From: Eubacterium sp.
Lineage (GTDB): Bacteria; Bacillota; Clostridia; Lachnospirales; Lachnospiraceae
DNA length: 64,000 bases
Reading direction: 5' to 3'
Assembly (NCBI GenBank): GCA_021769425.1
Contig: JAETSX010000012.1
Coordinates: 51,137-115,136, forward strand
Part shown: positions 18,301-26,674 of the stretch, piece after piece
How positions within the stretch are numbered: the stretch's first letter is position 1
Layout: every line of letters begins with the position of its first letter
Notes under the pieces: model-generated
The model's database searches: none
Told to the model about the DNA's origin: nothing
What the model saw: the letters and a program-made list of their open reading frames with translations, nothing else
Made by a program: the position numbers and the translations under genes

Positions 18301-19031
18301 AGATATTCTCCTATTTTGTTCCGGTCACCGGAATGGAGCAGCAGCTTTGCCAGGTATTGGAAGGGGCTTTACATAGAAAAGGAAAAGACAGCAGTTCCGG
18401 CAGCGGAAACATTCTGATTATGGGCGGCCGGGGCAGCGGTAAAACAGTGCTGGCCACTGATATTATCAAAGCCGTTCAAAAGAGCGGCAGCCATCCGGAA
18501 GGGAAGGTAGGAAAGATCACAGGAGAATCTCTGAACCAGAAAGATTTGAGCCAGCTAATTAAGAAAATTGCAGGAGGCTATCTCATCATTGAGCGGGCAG
18601 GAGAGATTTCTCAGGAAACAGCCACCAGGCTGGCCCTTTTGATGGATCAGGATACCGACGGGCTTTTGTTCATTCTGGAAGATACCAGAAAAGGGATTGA
18701 AAAGGCTTTAAGCCAGGATGCAAATTTTGCAAAGAAATTTACAGAACGGATTAAGATACCTGTCTTTACCAGCGATGAGCTGGTGGAATTTGCGAAAGCA
18801 TATGCTTTTGAACAGGAATGTGAAATTGATGATATGGGAATATTAGCTCTTTATAACCGTATCAGCAACATACAAAAGCTGGATGAGGCCACTACGCTGA
18901 CAGAGGTAAAAGAAATTGTGGATATGGCCATCAGCAGTGCGGAAAGAGGTGGATTTAAGAAGTTATTCGGAGGAAAAAAATTCAGCCCGGAAGGGTATTT
19001 ATATCTGAGAGAGAAAGATTTTGAAGAATAA
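15342..19031 (+). CDS. Giant TPR, low-complexity repeat, P-loop ATPase protein
   Basis: A 1229-residue cytoplasmic protein of unknown function. Residues about 1-220 contain TPR-like helical repeats (LALVSMKMGNLEEAKEYYEEF). Residues about 225-435 are acidic helical sequence. About 435-890 is proline- and glutamate-rich low complexity, including two different tandem repeat arrays. The C-terminal domain (about 985-1229) is AAA-like: Walker A GGRGSGKT at 1028-1035, a possible Walker B in GGYLIIERAG, and a helical lid. The start is TTG 15342, with GAGGTG 6 bp upstream; upstream in-frame codons lack any ribosome binding site. glgB follows 26 bp later. It could be an assembly or scaffold ATPase, but that is only inference from architecture. 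Confidence 0.75.
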   Translation: MDKYEYKLKLEQLKNLVAEKDYSTAAEIADTINWRKVKSAATLCMVGEIYDRNKQYENSREILLMAYDRATVGRNIIYRLALVSMKMGNLEEAKEYYEEFLEVAPYDNLKYVLRYQLARLEGLPIEELIAILEEFKEREYTEEWAFELACLYHRSGNSERCVEVCDELVLWIGEGKYVERALELKMLYQPLNKYQEEKYREIKMRRGEIFEAQPEDTIESEEIIHETVEIPDITANTSRFNTLNLQEELAKGMQQIMEASTRETVSDTMDNIKKIVEEIPYLQMPQQEDEIGVEAEEERYGHIETDEEIDGSLQTDFKELLAEDWDDQIRMDAPGREWWEEQNSGQPRIEDVLSEWEKTRRAAEVAMAVAQQRKLESAKARALQEAEELMERLNQIIPKLNAGVSPQELLAERYLQDAEFLPEEEYYDEAEPELPPEGYVQGAEPGMIPEGYYQPEAGMPPETEPGQSPEGYVQGAEPRMIPEGYYQPEAGMPLETESGLSPEGYVQGADPRMIPEGYYQPEVGHPSGSYQPEGYEQGAEPGAGLPPESYLPEDYIPEPEAGPPPEDYFNAVGSGMAQPGQQAFAENMQDPSGVLSEEAEVSFEEPAQEQEYLPEDFLEEGYPPESALARAGYPVRNFAQKQRLPQESLAGAAEVLPENAVKAAEILSESAGKAAEILPENAIKGPGHLPEISAKEKVMPEVGSVSGAANYQKVLPQVPNFPENSEEAGIQQGFLKPQKTLQNLPRQQEAPAGMPVQEAPAGMPVQEELAGMQEEPVRAPVQEAPTRAPALRASAGMPVQEELAGIQKEPVRAPVQEVPARAPAPKASAGIPVQEELAGMQEAPVRAPAPEASAGIPVQEELAGMQEAPARAPAPRASTGMPVQEVPAGMPLQPEIPKEPETPPRKDAESYLESAFRAAKASREEKNQLPKVELERKEEQIPEPEPIPREFPIPEVTLEPEETLFVSEIGIAPEEEPVRKLSEEQREIFSYFVPVTGMEQQLCQVLEGALHRKGKDSSSGSGNILIMGGRGSGKTVLATDIIKAVQKSGSHPEGKVGKITGESLNQKDLSQLIKKIAGGYLIIERAGEISQETATRLALLMDQDTDGLLFILEDTRKGIEKALSQDANFAKKFTERIKIPVFTSDELVEFAKAYAFEQECEIDDMGILALYNRISNIQKLDEATTLTEVKEIVDMAISSAERGGFKKLFGGKKFSPEGYLYLREKDFEE
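16650..16946 (+). repeat. In-frame 99-bp tandem repeat (33 residues, about 3 copies)
   Basis: Units begin at 16650, 16749 and 16848 with the codons for EGYVQGA, exactly 99 bp apart. Each unit reads EGYVQGAEP.MIPEGYYQPE and then a variable Pro/Glu tail. A diverged fourth copy continues to about 17040. It lies within the P-loop protein gene. Confidence 0.9.
17590..18018 (+). repeat. In-frame Ala/Pro/Glu tandem repeats (75-102 bp)
   Basis: The codons for ASAGMPVQEELAG-like units recur at 17718, 17820, 17895 and 17970, so spacings are 102, 75 and 75 bp, all multiples of three. Shorter APAGMPVQE units precede them. Copies differ by a few bases, as expected for recent slippage or recombination under a reading-frame constraint. 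Confidence 0.9.
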
Positions 19032-19057
19032 AATAAGATAAAACAGGAGTGGTAGCT

Positions 19058-20950
19058 ATGGAACGTTTTTCAGATTTAGACATGTACTATTTTGGACAGG
19101 CAACACATTATGACATCTATAAGAAGTTAGGTGCGCATCCCACTACAGAGAAGGGCAAAAAAGGCGTATACTTTGCAGTATGGGCGCCCAATGCCGCTAA
19201 AGTTTCCGTAATTGGAGAGTTCAATGAGTGGAAAGAAGACGCAAATGAAATGAAACGCTTAGAGCCTATGGGGATCTATGAGCTGTTTATCCCGGGAGTA
19301 AAGGAAGGGGATCTGTACAAGTTCTACATTGAAACTCCGGAGGGAGATAAACTTTATAAAGCAGACCCATTTGCAAATTATGCAGAACTGCGTCCGGGAA
19401 ATGCTTCTGCGGTGGCAGACATCAGCGCATTTAAGTGGACAGACGCCAAATGGATGGAAAAGCGCAAAGCCTGCAAAGATGTCCATGCCCAGCCAATGGC
19501 AATCTATGAAGTGCATCCCGGTTCCTGGATGCGCCATCCGGGCAGAGAGGATGAAGGTTTTTATACCTATCGTGAGTTTGCAGTAAAACTGGCGGAATAT
19601 GTAAAAGAAATGGGATACACCCATGTGGAGCTGATGGGAATTTCTGAATATCCCTTTGACGGATCCTGGGGGTATCAGGTGACAGGATATTATGCGCCTA
19701 CCTCCCGGTATGGAACTCCTGCAGATTTTGCCTATCTGGTAGATTACCTGCATAAACACGGCATAGGCGTTATTTTGGACTGGGTACCGGCCCATTTCCC
19801 AAGAGACGCCCACGGCCTTGCGGAATTTGACGGAAGCTGTCTGTATGAATATGCAGACACCAGGAAAGGGGAGCATCCTGACTGGGGCACCAAGATTTTT
19901 GACTATGCCAAGAATGAAGTAAAGAATTTCCTGATTGGAAGCGCACTGATGTGGGTAGAACATTACCATGTAGACGGCCTTAGAGTGGATGCAGTGGCTT
20001 CTATGCTGTATCTGGATTACGGCAAGCAGGATGGGCAGTGGGTAGCCAATAAATACGGCGACAATAAGAATCTGGAAGCGATTGAATTTTTCAAACATAT
20101 TAATACCCTGATACTGGGCAGAAATCCGGGAACGGTTATGATTGCAGAAGAGTCTACCGCATGGCCCAAGGTAACCGGAACGGTGGAAGAGGACGGACTG
20201 AATTTCAGCTATAAATGGAATATGGGCTGGATGCATGATTTCCTGGATTATATGAAGTTAGATCCGTATTTCAGGAAAGACAACCATAACAAGATGACCT
20301 TTGCCATGAGTTATAACCACAGTGAAAATTACATCCTGGTGTTATCTCATGATGAGGTGGTACATTTGAAATGCTCCATGATCAATAAAATGCCGGGAGA
20401 AGGCAAGGATAAGTTTTCTAACTTAAAGGCCGGATACGGCTTTATGATAGGCCATCCCGGGAAAAAGCTTCTGTTTATGGGACAGGAATTCGGGCAGCTT
20501 CGGGAGTGGAGCGAAGAGAGGGAACTGGACTGGTTCCTGCTGGCAGAGCCGGAGCATCTTCAGCTTCAGACTTTTGTAAAAGATCTGCTTCATATTTATA
20601 CGAAATACCCTGCCATGTATGAGGCGGATACCAGCTTTGATAACTTTGAATGGATTAATGCAGATGATAATTTCCGGAGTATCTACAGTTTTGTAAGAAA
20701 GAGCCGGACCGGGAAAAATAATCTGCTGTTTGTCTGCAACTTTACCCCGGTGGAGCGGGAGGATTACCGGGTGGGCGTGCCGCTGAAAAAGCAGTATAAG
20801 CTGATTTTTAACAGTGATGATAAGAAATACGGCGGGGAAGGCGTAAAGCGTCCGCTGGTATATAAGGCAGAAAAGCAGGAGTGTGACAACAGGCCGTTCT
20901 CCTTTGCGTATCCGCTGCCGGGATTTGGCGTGGCTGTATTTGTGTATTAA
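19058..20950 (+). CDS. glgB: 1,4-alpha-glucan branching enzyme GlgB
   Basis: A glycogen branching enzyme that forms alpha-1,6 branches in alpha-glucan. It has an N-terminal CBM48 domain (VWAPNAAKVSVIGEFNEW), then the GH13 catalytic barrel and a C-terminal beta domain. The nucleophile is D311 (GLRVDAVASML), the acid/base E364 (IAEESTAWP), and the third carboxylate lies in LSHDEVVH. The length of 630 residues is typical. ATG 19058 is preferred over GTG 19049 because CAGGAG sits 8 bp before the ATG. No other glycogen gene is adjacent; its neighbour is the TPR/P-loop protein, 26 bp upstream. A bidirectional terminator follows. Confidence 0.95.
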   Translation: MERFSDLDMYYFGQATHYDIYKKLGAHPTTEKGKKGVYFAVWAPNAAKVSVIGEFNEWKEDANEMKRLEPMGIYELFIPGVKEGDLYKFYIETPEGDKLYKADPFANYAELRPGNASAVADISAFKWTDAKWMEKRKACKDVHAQPMAIYEVHPGSWMRHPGREDEGFYTYREFAVKLAEYVKEMGYTHVELMGISEYPFDGSWGYQVTGYYAPTSRYGTPADFAYLVDYLHKHGIGVILDWVPAHFPRDAHGLAEFDGSCLYEYADTRKGEHPDWGTKIFDYAKNEVKNFLIGSALMWVEHYHVDGLRVDAVASMLYLDYGKQDGQWVANKYGDNKNLEAIEFFKHINTLILGRNPGTVMIAEESTAWPKVTGTVEEDGLNFSYKWNMGWMHDFLDYMKLDPYFRKDNHNKMTFAMSYNHSENYILVLSHDEVVHLKCSMINKMPGEGKDKFSNLKAGYGFMIGHPGKKLLFMGQEFGQLREWSEERELDWFLLAEPEHLQLQTFVKDLLHIYTKYPAMYEADTSFDNFEWINADDNFRSIYSFVRKSRTGKNNLLFVCNFTPVEREDYRVGVPLKKQYKLIFNSDDKKYGGEGVKRPLVYKAEKQECDNRPFSFAYPLPGFGVAVFVY

Positions 20951-20977
20951 AAAGTCCGGTATGATGTAAAGTAAGAA

Positions 20978-21026
20978 GAACCCCATGTGGATCGGGAATT
21001 TTGGTTCCGCGATGGGGTTCTTTTTT
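20978..21026. terminator. Bidirectional terminator between glgB and cbiK
   Basis: GAACCCCAT (20978-20986) pairs with ATGGGGTTC (21012-21020), followed by TTTTTT. The arms serve both convergent genes, although AA-rich sequence on the far side makes the minus-strand T-run weaker. Confidence 0.8.
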
Positions 21027-21199
21027 ATGCTCTATGCTCTATGGCTTTCCTCAAATGCTCCAGGTAAATGTCCTGAATCCCTTTTATGCTCCCTGTTCTA
21101 TGGCTTTCCTCAAATGCTCCAGGTAAATGTCCTGAATCCCTTTTATGCTCCCTGTTCTATGGCATTTCTCAAATGCTCCAGGTAAATGTCCTGAATCCC
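21023..21199. repeat. 3 x 59-bp tandem repeat at the 3' end of cbiK
   Basis: Three head-to-tail 59-bp units (21023-21081, 21082-21140, 21141-21199) differ at only a few positions. The unit encodes the last CbiK residues, KGIQDIYLEHLR.AIEQGA, plus its stop codon. Only the cbiK-proximal unit (21141-21199) is translated. Because 59 is not a multiple of three and each copy carries a stop, the other two are untranslated 3' copies. Confidence 0.95.
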
Positions 21200-21934
21200 T
21201 TCATATTCCCCCAGGCCTTTCAGATGACATTCCACCTCATACCCTGCGGCCTCAAACTGGGATTTCCAGGAGTCTTCCTGTTTCCCGGCCATATCGTGAT
21301 TGGCATGATCTCCTGCCACAAGCATAAAAGGCGCAAGATGGACTTTCCGGGCGTTGGTCCTTGAAACCTGGCGGATTAAAGCATTAAGGTCAGGATAAGC
21401 CTCCACCGTGCCCATGAAGAAATTGGGACAGTCCATATCTTTCAGCATATAATCCAGGGCGGCATACACGGAGTTGGCATGGTGGGTGGTTCCATGCCCC
21501 ATATACACCAGAGCCTCATCTGCCGGAAGCCGGGAGAATTCCCGAATCACTGCCTGAAGCACGGCTTTCTGGTCTTCGGTGCTGGTAAGCAGCGGATTGC
21601 CGAAGCTGACGCTGATGTCTGGAGCTGCGTGCTGCAGGATAAGCTCTTCCATGGCCTCATTCTCAATGCCGTTGATAAAATGAGTGGGCTGCACAATCAG
21701 CCGTTTTATGCCGTCTGAAAGAATCTTCGCCATCGCTTCCTCAATGGTCGGGATAACGATGCCGTTTCGCTCCTTTAAAATTTTGATGATAACTTTACTG
21801 CTCCATGCCTGATAAACGGCGCAATCCGGAAACTCCTCTTTGGTTCTTTCCAATATTCTGTCAATGGTTTTTTCCTTGCTGCTAAGATAACTGGTGCCGA
21901 AACTAACCAGAAGAACAGCCTGTTTTTGATTCAT
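21143..21934 (-). CDS. cbiK: Sirohydrochlorin cobaltochelatase CbiK
   Basis: CbiK inserts cobalt (or iron in some relatives) into sirohydrochlorin in the anaerobic cobalamin pathway. The 263 residues match the usual CbiK length. The metal-binding histidines lie in VYMGHGTTHHANS and in LVAGDHANHDMAG, and the N-terminus AVLLVSFGTS is typical. It is a lone gene on the minus strand with no other cob/cbi gene beside it. AAAGGACATACATATG gives its start. I looked for a cobalamin riboswitch in the 250 bp upstream and did not see one. Its 3' end is triplicated in tandem (see the 59-bp repeat). Confidence 0.93.
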   Translation of the reverse strand: MNQKQAVLLVSFGTSYLSSKEKTIDRILERTKEEFPDCAVYQAWSSKVIIKILKERNGIVIPTIEEAMAKILSDGIKRLIVQPTHFINGIENEAMEELILQHAAPDISVSFGNPLLTSTEDQKAVLQAVIREFSRLPADEALVYMGHGTTHHANSVYAALDYMLKDMDCPNFFMGTVEAYPDLNALIRQVSRTNARKVHLAPFMLVAGDHANHDMAGKQEDSWKSQFEAAGYEVECHLKGLGEYEGIQDIYLEHLRNAIEQGA

Positions 21935-22058
21935 ATGTATGTCCTTTCCAGTAAAAAAAAATTGCTTTTATTCACTATTGTCTTTCTATCCTTATTATAT
22001 CAGAAATAACACTTATGTACACTGGAAAATAAAATTAAAACACCGGGACGATATATAG

Positions 22059-22087
22059 TTGTTACTTATAAAAATCCATGGTAAACT
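22059..22087 (+). promoter_or_regulatory. Likely promoter for the LytTR/GHKL operon
   Basis: TTGTTA (22059-22064), a 17-bp spacer and TAAACT (22082-22087) lie about 100 bp before the LytTR regulator. I did not find clear LytTR direct repeats around it. Confidence 0.45.
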
Positions 22088-22188
22088 ATTAAAAGAAGCT
22101 TTATAAATAGTGATATCCTGGCTGCCGCACCCAATAAACCGGTTCACTGCAGCCAAACAAACGTCTTTTTATGCTCAAGGAGAACGAA

Positions 22189-22896
22189 ATGCATCACATA
22201 GCAATTGTAGAGGACGAAAAACCCTGTGCCAGACAGCTTCAGAATTATCTGGAACAATATCAGAAGGAAAAAAATATGCAATTTAAGATATCTGTTTTTT
22301 CAAACGGAACAGAACTGCTGGCGGATTACCGGCCCGTCTATGATTTGATTCTTTTGGACATTGAAATGCCCGGAATCAACGGAATGGATGCGGCAGTAAG
22401 AATCCGGGAGACAGACACCGAGGTTGCATTGATGTTTATTACCAATCTTGCCGGCTATGCCATCCGCGGCTATGAAGTGGAAGCGCTGGACTTTGTGACC
22501 AAGCCGGTGAGTTATTACCAGTTTGCCATGAGGCTGTCAAGGTGTCTTAAGCGTCTTGGCAAAAGGGAATCCAGGGAAATTCTGCTTTCCTGCCCGGACG
22601 GCATTAAGAAACTTGATATCTCGCAGATTTATTATGTGGAAGTTCAGAACCGCATTCTTCACTATTATACTTCCGAGGGGGAATATTCCCTCCGGGGGAC
22701 CATTCAGAGCCTGGAAGAATCCTTGCCTGCAGCTTCCTTTGCAAAATGCAACCGCTGGTATCTTGTGAACTTAAAACATGTATCTGAGGTAAAAAAGAAT
22801 ACAGTGGTGGTGGGCGGATATGAGCTGGAAATCAGCAGGCGCAGCAGGGCCGCCTTTCTGCAGTCCCTGGCGGAATATGTGGGAGGGATACGCTGA
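22189..22896 (+). CDS. LytTR-family response regulator
   Basis: A 235-residue regulator with a receiver domain (phospho-site D57 in LILLDIEMPGING) and a C-terminal LytTR DNA-binding domain (about 135-230, IYYVEVQNRILHYYTSEGEYSL and FAKCNRWYLVNLKHV). AgrA, ComE and VirR are known members of this type. ATG 22189 has AAGGAG 6 bp upstream; the earlier in-frame ATG at 22171 overlaps that site and is unlikely. Its stop overlaps the GHKL kinase start by one base. Such pairs often sense peptides, but no precursor peptide gene is visible here. Confidence 0.9.
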   Translation: MHHIAIVEDEKPCARQLQNYLEQYQKEKNMQFKISVFSNGTELLADYRPVYDLILLDIEMPGINGMDAAVRIRETDTEVALMFITNLAGYAIRGYEVEALDFVTKPVSYYQFAMRLSRCLKRLGKRESREILLSCPDGIKKLDISQIYYVEVQNRILHYYTSEGEYSLRGTIQSLEESLPAASFAKCNRWYLVNLKHVSEVKKNTVVVGGYELEISRRSRAAFLQSLAEYVGGIR

Positions 22897-24173
22897 TGGA
22901 TTTGGTGAGCCGGTGGATCAGAGGCTTTGCATTTTTGCCAAGCGCGTTCGTTTATGTCTATACCCTTCAGCGCAGAGTGGAAAACAGGAGACGCACTGCG
23001 GCAGGAATCGCCCTGTTTCTGCTTTTCTGGGGAATTGTAAACGGAAACTGGGCGGAAAGTCCGTCAAAGTTTGAGTTTTTGATAAAAATTCTGGGATTTT
23101 TATTTCTGGTGGGTTTGCTCCATCAGGGAATCTGTCTGACCTGGAATGCTTCCATTTATTATGGAATCTGGGCGTTTCTGACCTGGCAGGCGCTAAGTGA
23201 AGTCTGGACTATTTTCAGCCGGCTCTGGGGCACGCCCAAAACAGGAAAACCCTGGCATGACTGGATCATGGGAATTTCTATTTATCTGATTGGGGATACC
23301 CTGTCTGCTTTGACCATCGGAAAAAATATGCCTGACGGGGGAGAGAAGAAAATCGGCCCCCGGCAGCTTGCCCTTGCTGTTTTGGATTTCATTGTACTGC
23401 AGGCCCTTGCCGTTATGTTTGACTCTCTGGAAATCGGAACGGATGATTTACGTTGGCTGATTCTCTATATGGCACAGCTGCTGCTTGCAATAACCCTTTA
23501 TTTGCAGAATGAACTGTTCAAGAAAAGTGAAATGCGCAAAGAAATTGAACTGATGAATCTGCTGCGGAAAAAGGAACGGGAGCAATATCAGCTTTCCAAA
23601 GAAACCATTGCATTAATCAACCAGAAAACCCACGATTTGAAACATCAAATCCGTGCCTTACGGAATATGCCCAAGGAACAGACGGACCGGTATCTGGATG
23701 AGATGGAAGAGTCCGTTTCCCTTTATGAAGCTATCGTTAAAACAGGTAATGAGACGCTGGATATTATTTTAACAGAGAAAAGCCTTTTCTGCCGGGAACA
23801 GGGCATTACCCTCTCCTGTGTGGCAGACGGGAGCTGTCTGGATGTTCTGGATACGGTAGATTTATATACCATTTTGGGAAACGCCATTGATAATGCAATA
23901 GAGGCGGCAGGGCAGCTAAGAGAGCAGGAAAAGAGACAGATTGACCTGATGATTTACCGCCGGAAGAAATTTCTGACCATCCAGATCATCAATCCGCTGG
24001 AGGAGCCGTTGGCCTATGAAGGGGGAATTCCGGTGACCACGAAAAAAGATAAAGGATATCACGGATTCGGCCTTAAAAGCATCCGGCATAATCTGAAAAA
24101 GTATGACGGTGCGCTGAATATTGAGGAAGAAGACGGATGCTTTTTTGTTACCATGCTGATCCCCATTTCCTGA
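22896..24173 (+). CDS. GHKL sensor histidine kinase (AgrC-like)
   Basis: A 425-residue kinase paired with the preceding LytTR regulator. The N-terminal half has about six hydrophobic segments (residues 8-210). The phospho-acceptor is probably H246 in QKTHDLKHQIRAL. The C-terminal GHKL ATPase domain carries NAIDNAIEAA and GFGLKSIRHNLKKYDG. TGATG overlap with the upstream gene implies translational coupling. The lack of a PAS or extracellular domain suggests signal recognition within the membrane, as in AgrC-type kinases. The signal is unknown. Confidence 0.9.
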   Translation: MDLVSRWIRGFAFLPSAFVYVYTLQRRVENRRRTAAGIALFLLFWGIVNGNWAESPSKFEFLIKILGFLFLVGLLHQGICLTWNASIYYGIWAFLTWQALSEVWTIFSRLWGTPKTGKPWHDWIMGISIYLIGDTLSALTIGKNMPDGGEKKIGPRQLALAVLDFIVLQALAVMFDSLEIGTDDLRWLILYMAQLLLAITLYLQNELFKKSEMRKEIELMNLLRKKEREQYQLSKETIALINQKTHDLKHQIRALRNMPKEQTDRYLDEMEESVSLYEAIVKTGNETLDIILTEKSLFCREQGITLSCVADGSCLDVLDTVDLYTILGNAIDNAIEAAGQLREQEKRQIDLMIYRRKKFLTIQIINPLEEPLAYEGGIPVTTKKDKGYHGFGLKSIRHNLKKYDGALNIEEEDGCFFVTMLIPIS

Positions 24174-24285
24174 AATAGGAAAATTTGTCAGTTATGCACA
24201 AATTCATAGGTAAAATGTTGAAAAGTTGGGTGCAGTTTGCCAGATAGGACACATAAACTACCGCTCAGGACATAGCGCTGGAAAT

Positions 24286-24334
24286 AAAAAAAGGAATTTT
24301 GTTATAATCATTTTATTGCAAAGTTCCTTTTTTA
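24286..24334 (+). terminator. Terminator after the GHKL kinase gene
   Basis: AAAGGAATTTTG (around 24290-24301) pairs with CAAAGTTCCTTT (24319-24330) with one mismatch, flanked by an A-run and followed by TTTTATT. It separates the two-component pair from the GH2 gene. Confidence 0.7.
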
Positions 24335-24370
24335 TTGCTTAATTTGTTTTGAAAGGAGGAGGGAGTAAAT

Positions 24371-26332
24371 ATGGCGGAAAGAAAAACCATAAGCCTGATG
24401 GAGGGCTGGACTTTCACCGGTCCGGAGGGGACAAAACAGCAGGTGAATCTTCCCCATACCTGGAATGCCCAGGACGGTCAGGACGGCGGAGATGATTATT
24501 TCCGGGGAACCTGCGTCTATGAAAAAGAAATTCCAAAGCCAAAATTCCAGGACGGGGAACGGGTGTATCTGCAGTTTCACGGCGTCAATGCCAGCGCCCA
24601 TGTTTTGCTGAACGGAAAAAAAGTCTGCAGCCATCATAACGGATATTCCACATTCCGGGCAGACGTCACGAAGAAACTGAAAGAAAACAATCTGCTCCGG
24701 GTGGAGGTGGATAACAGCAAAAATGAGAGGGTCTATCCACAAGTGGCGGATTTTACATTTTACGGCGGAATCTACCGGGAGGTGGAATTTCTGATTGTAT
24801 CAGAAAACCATTTTGATCTGGATTATTTCGGAGGGCCCGGAATGAAAATCAGCACGGATGTGAAAGGGACGGACGGAATCGTAACAGTCCAGACATATCT
24901 AACGTGCGCGGCTGCAAAGCCAAGTCAGGGAGCCGATGATGAACCGGAAGAAAGTCTCACGGTGGAGCTGAGCCTGAAAGATGCAGAAGGGAATACCGTG
25001 GCGCAGTCCAAAGGCGCCAAAGCCGTATTTAAGGTGGAACAGGCTCATCTGTGGAACGGCGTGAAAGATCCGTATCTGTATCAGGTCACAGCTTCCCTGA
25101 AACGGGGGGAGGAGCTGCTGGATCAGATTACATCGGCCTGCGGCATCCGAACATTTTCCGTTGATCCGGATCGGGGATTTTTCCTGAACGGGATATCCTA
25201 TCCCCTGCGGGGCGTTTCCAGGCATCAGGACTATAAAGGAATCGGGAATGCCATTTCCAGAGAGCAGATGGAACAGGATATGGAACTGATCCGGGAGGTG
25301 GGGGCCAATACCATCCGTCTGGCCCATTACCAGCACAGCCAGTATTTTTATGATCTCTGCGACCGGTACGGCATGGTGGTATGGGCGGAAATTCCTTACA
25401 TTTCCGCTCATATGCCGGGAGGAAAGAAAAATACGCTGTTTCAGATGAAGGAATTGATTACTCAGAACTACAATCATCCCTGCATTGTGACCTGGGGACT
25501 GTCCAATGAGATTACTATTTCCGGAAAACACAGAAAGGACATGCTGGACCATCACAGGAAGCTGCAGAAATACGTGAAAAGACTGGATCCGGGCCGGCTC
25601 ACTACGCTTGCATGCTATGCCATGTGCCATCCGTTCCATCCGGTTTCAAAGATTTCCGATCTTGTGGCATGGAATTTGTATTTGGGATGGTATGTGCCGG
25701 GATTATTTTTAAACGACCTGTTTTTGAAGTTTTATCACTGGAAATACCCGAAGCGGTGTCTGGGGTACTCAGAGTACGGGGCAGAAGGAATGCCCAATCT
25801 CCACAGCGGGAAGCCCAGGCGGGGGGATCAGACAGAGGAATATCAGGCCAAATATCATGAATATATGCTGGAGTGCTTTGCAAGGCATCCATTCCTTTGG
25901 TCCACCTATGTATGGAATATGTTTGATTTTGCGGCGGATGCCAGGGATCAGGGCGGAGAGCCGGGCATGAACCACAAAGGGCTTGTAACCTTTGACCGGA
26001 AAATCAAAAAAGACAGTTTTTATATTTACAAGGCATGGTGGAGCGAGGAGCCTTTTATCCACCTTTGCGGAAAACGGTATGAATACCGGACAGAGCAGAT
26101 CACAGATGTGACCGTTTACACCAATCAGCAGGAAGTGTCGCTGTATCAGAACGGAAAGAAAATTGAGGTGAAAAAGGGCAGCCATGCGTTTCATTTCAAG
26201 GTGGAGCTGGAGCAGGAAAACCATTTGGAGGTGCGCTCCGGAGAGCTGAAAGATGAAGCGGTTATTTACCGGACAGACACTCCCCGGCCGGAATACAAAG
26301 TAAAAAAAGGAAAGAGTAAAAACTGGGTATAG
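24371..26332 (+). CDS. GH2 glycosidase (beta-galactosidase-like)
   Basis: A 653-residue glycoside hydrolase family 2 enzyme, probably cytoplasmic since no signal peptide is seen. The order is a sugar-binding jelly roll (about 1-150), an Ig-like domain (160-270) and a TIM barrel (275-590). The acid/base is E380 (WGLSNEIT) and the nucleophile is E468 (YSEYGAEG). The GH2 tail motif MNHKGLVTFDRK is present. Beta-galactosidase is the likeliest activity. Beta-glucuronidase is not excluded, because the N-x-K motif seen here also occurs in galactosidases. AAAGGAGGAGGGAG precedes the ATG. It starts the carbohydrate region and is followed by repeats and a GH3 gene. Confidence 0.88.
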   Translation: MAERKTISLMEGWTFTGPEGTKQQVNLPHTWNAQDGQDGGDDYFRGTCVYEKEIPKPKFQDGERVYLQFHGVNASAHVLLNGKKVCSHHNGYSTFRADVTKKLKENNLLRVEVDNSKNERVYPQVADFTFYGGIYREVEFLIVSENHFDLDYFGGPGMKISTDVKGTDGIVTVQTYLTCAAAKPSQGADDEPEESLTVELSLKDAEGNTVAQSKGAKAVFKVEQAHLWNGVKDPYLYQVTASLKRGEELLDQITSACGIRTFSVDPDRGFFLNGISYPLRGVSRHQDYKGIGNAISREQMEQDMELIREVGANTIRLAHYQHSQYFYDLCDRYGMVVWAEIPYISAHMPGGKKNTLFQMKELITQNYNHPCIVTWGLSNEITISGKHRKDMLDHHRKLQKYVKRLDPGRLTTLACYAMCHPFHPVSKISDLVAWNLYLGWYVPGLFLNDLFLKFYHWKYPKRCLGYSEYGAEGMPNLHSGKPRRGDQTEEYQAKYHEYMLECFARHPFLWSTYVWNMFDFAADARDQGGEPGMNHKGLVTFDRKIKKDSFYIYKAWWSEEPFIHLCGKRYEYRTEQITDVTVYTNQQEVSLYQNGKKIEVKKGSHAFHFKVELEQENHLEVRSGELKDEAVIYRTDTPRPEYKVKKGKSKNWV

Positions 26333-26360
26333 GCGGCTTTAAATGTGCGAATGGCGTTAT

Positions 26361-26452
26361 TATACTCACGAGCATACTTGTTTGCCAAATCATTTGCTTT
26401 TTTCTCAAAGCTATGAACAATCTTCTGGCAAATGATTTTGCTCACGGGTATA
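26361..26452. repeat. Dispersed repeat A, copy 1 (imperfect palindrome)
   Basis: A 92-bp element from TATACTCACGAGC to GGGTATA. Inner arms AAATCATTTGC and GCAAATGATTT pair perfectly over 11 bp. It recurs at 48175-48267 and 60371-60462, always between genes. This copy sits downstream of the GH2 gene. Confidence 0.9.
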
Positions 26453-26516
26453 TAAGCATTTGAAAACTATAAATATATAGATGGCGATTAATTATTGCCG
26501 TCTGCGCCGAGCGCGG

Positions 26517-26603
26517 CCGCTTTGCGGCATATACATATTCGCGCGAGTGCGCATCCCCCGGAGGGGCTATATATCTGGCAATTATTTAATGCCAGATATA
26601 TAG
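26517..26603 (+). repeat. Dispersed repeat B, copy 1 (5' leader element)
   Basis: An 87-bp element with CCGCTTTGCGGCAT at its left end and CGAGTGCGCATCCCCCGGAG in the middle. At its right end a perfect 14-bp stem joins 26567-26580 to 26590-26603. A second copy with compensating stem changes is at 33927-34012. It lies in the leader of the GH3 gene. Confidence 0.9.
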
Positions 26604-26674
26604 TAACGGCAGAGGAAGAAATGCAGGTTTTTATGCGGATGATTTGCGTAAAAATGTGCGGAATGGAGGAGACT

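Noticed and set aside
21200..22188. Cobalamin riboswitch for cbiK
   Set aside because: I looked for the B12 box and core pattern upstream of cbiK on the minus strand and found none.
24371..26332. Calling the GH2 enzyme a beta-glucuronidase from its N-x-K motif
   Set aside because: The same N-x-K-G pattern occurs in GH2 beta-galactosidases, so it does not discriminate.
26495..26674. N-terminal extension of the GH3 gene
   Set aside because: It translates dispersed repeat B and the leader, has no ribosome binding site, and the ATG at 26675 has GGAGGAG ahead of it.
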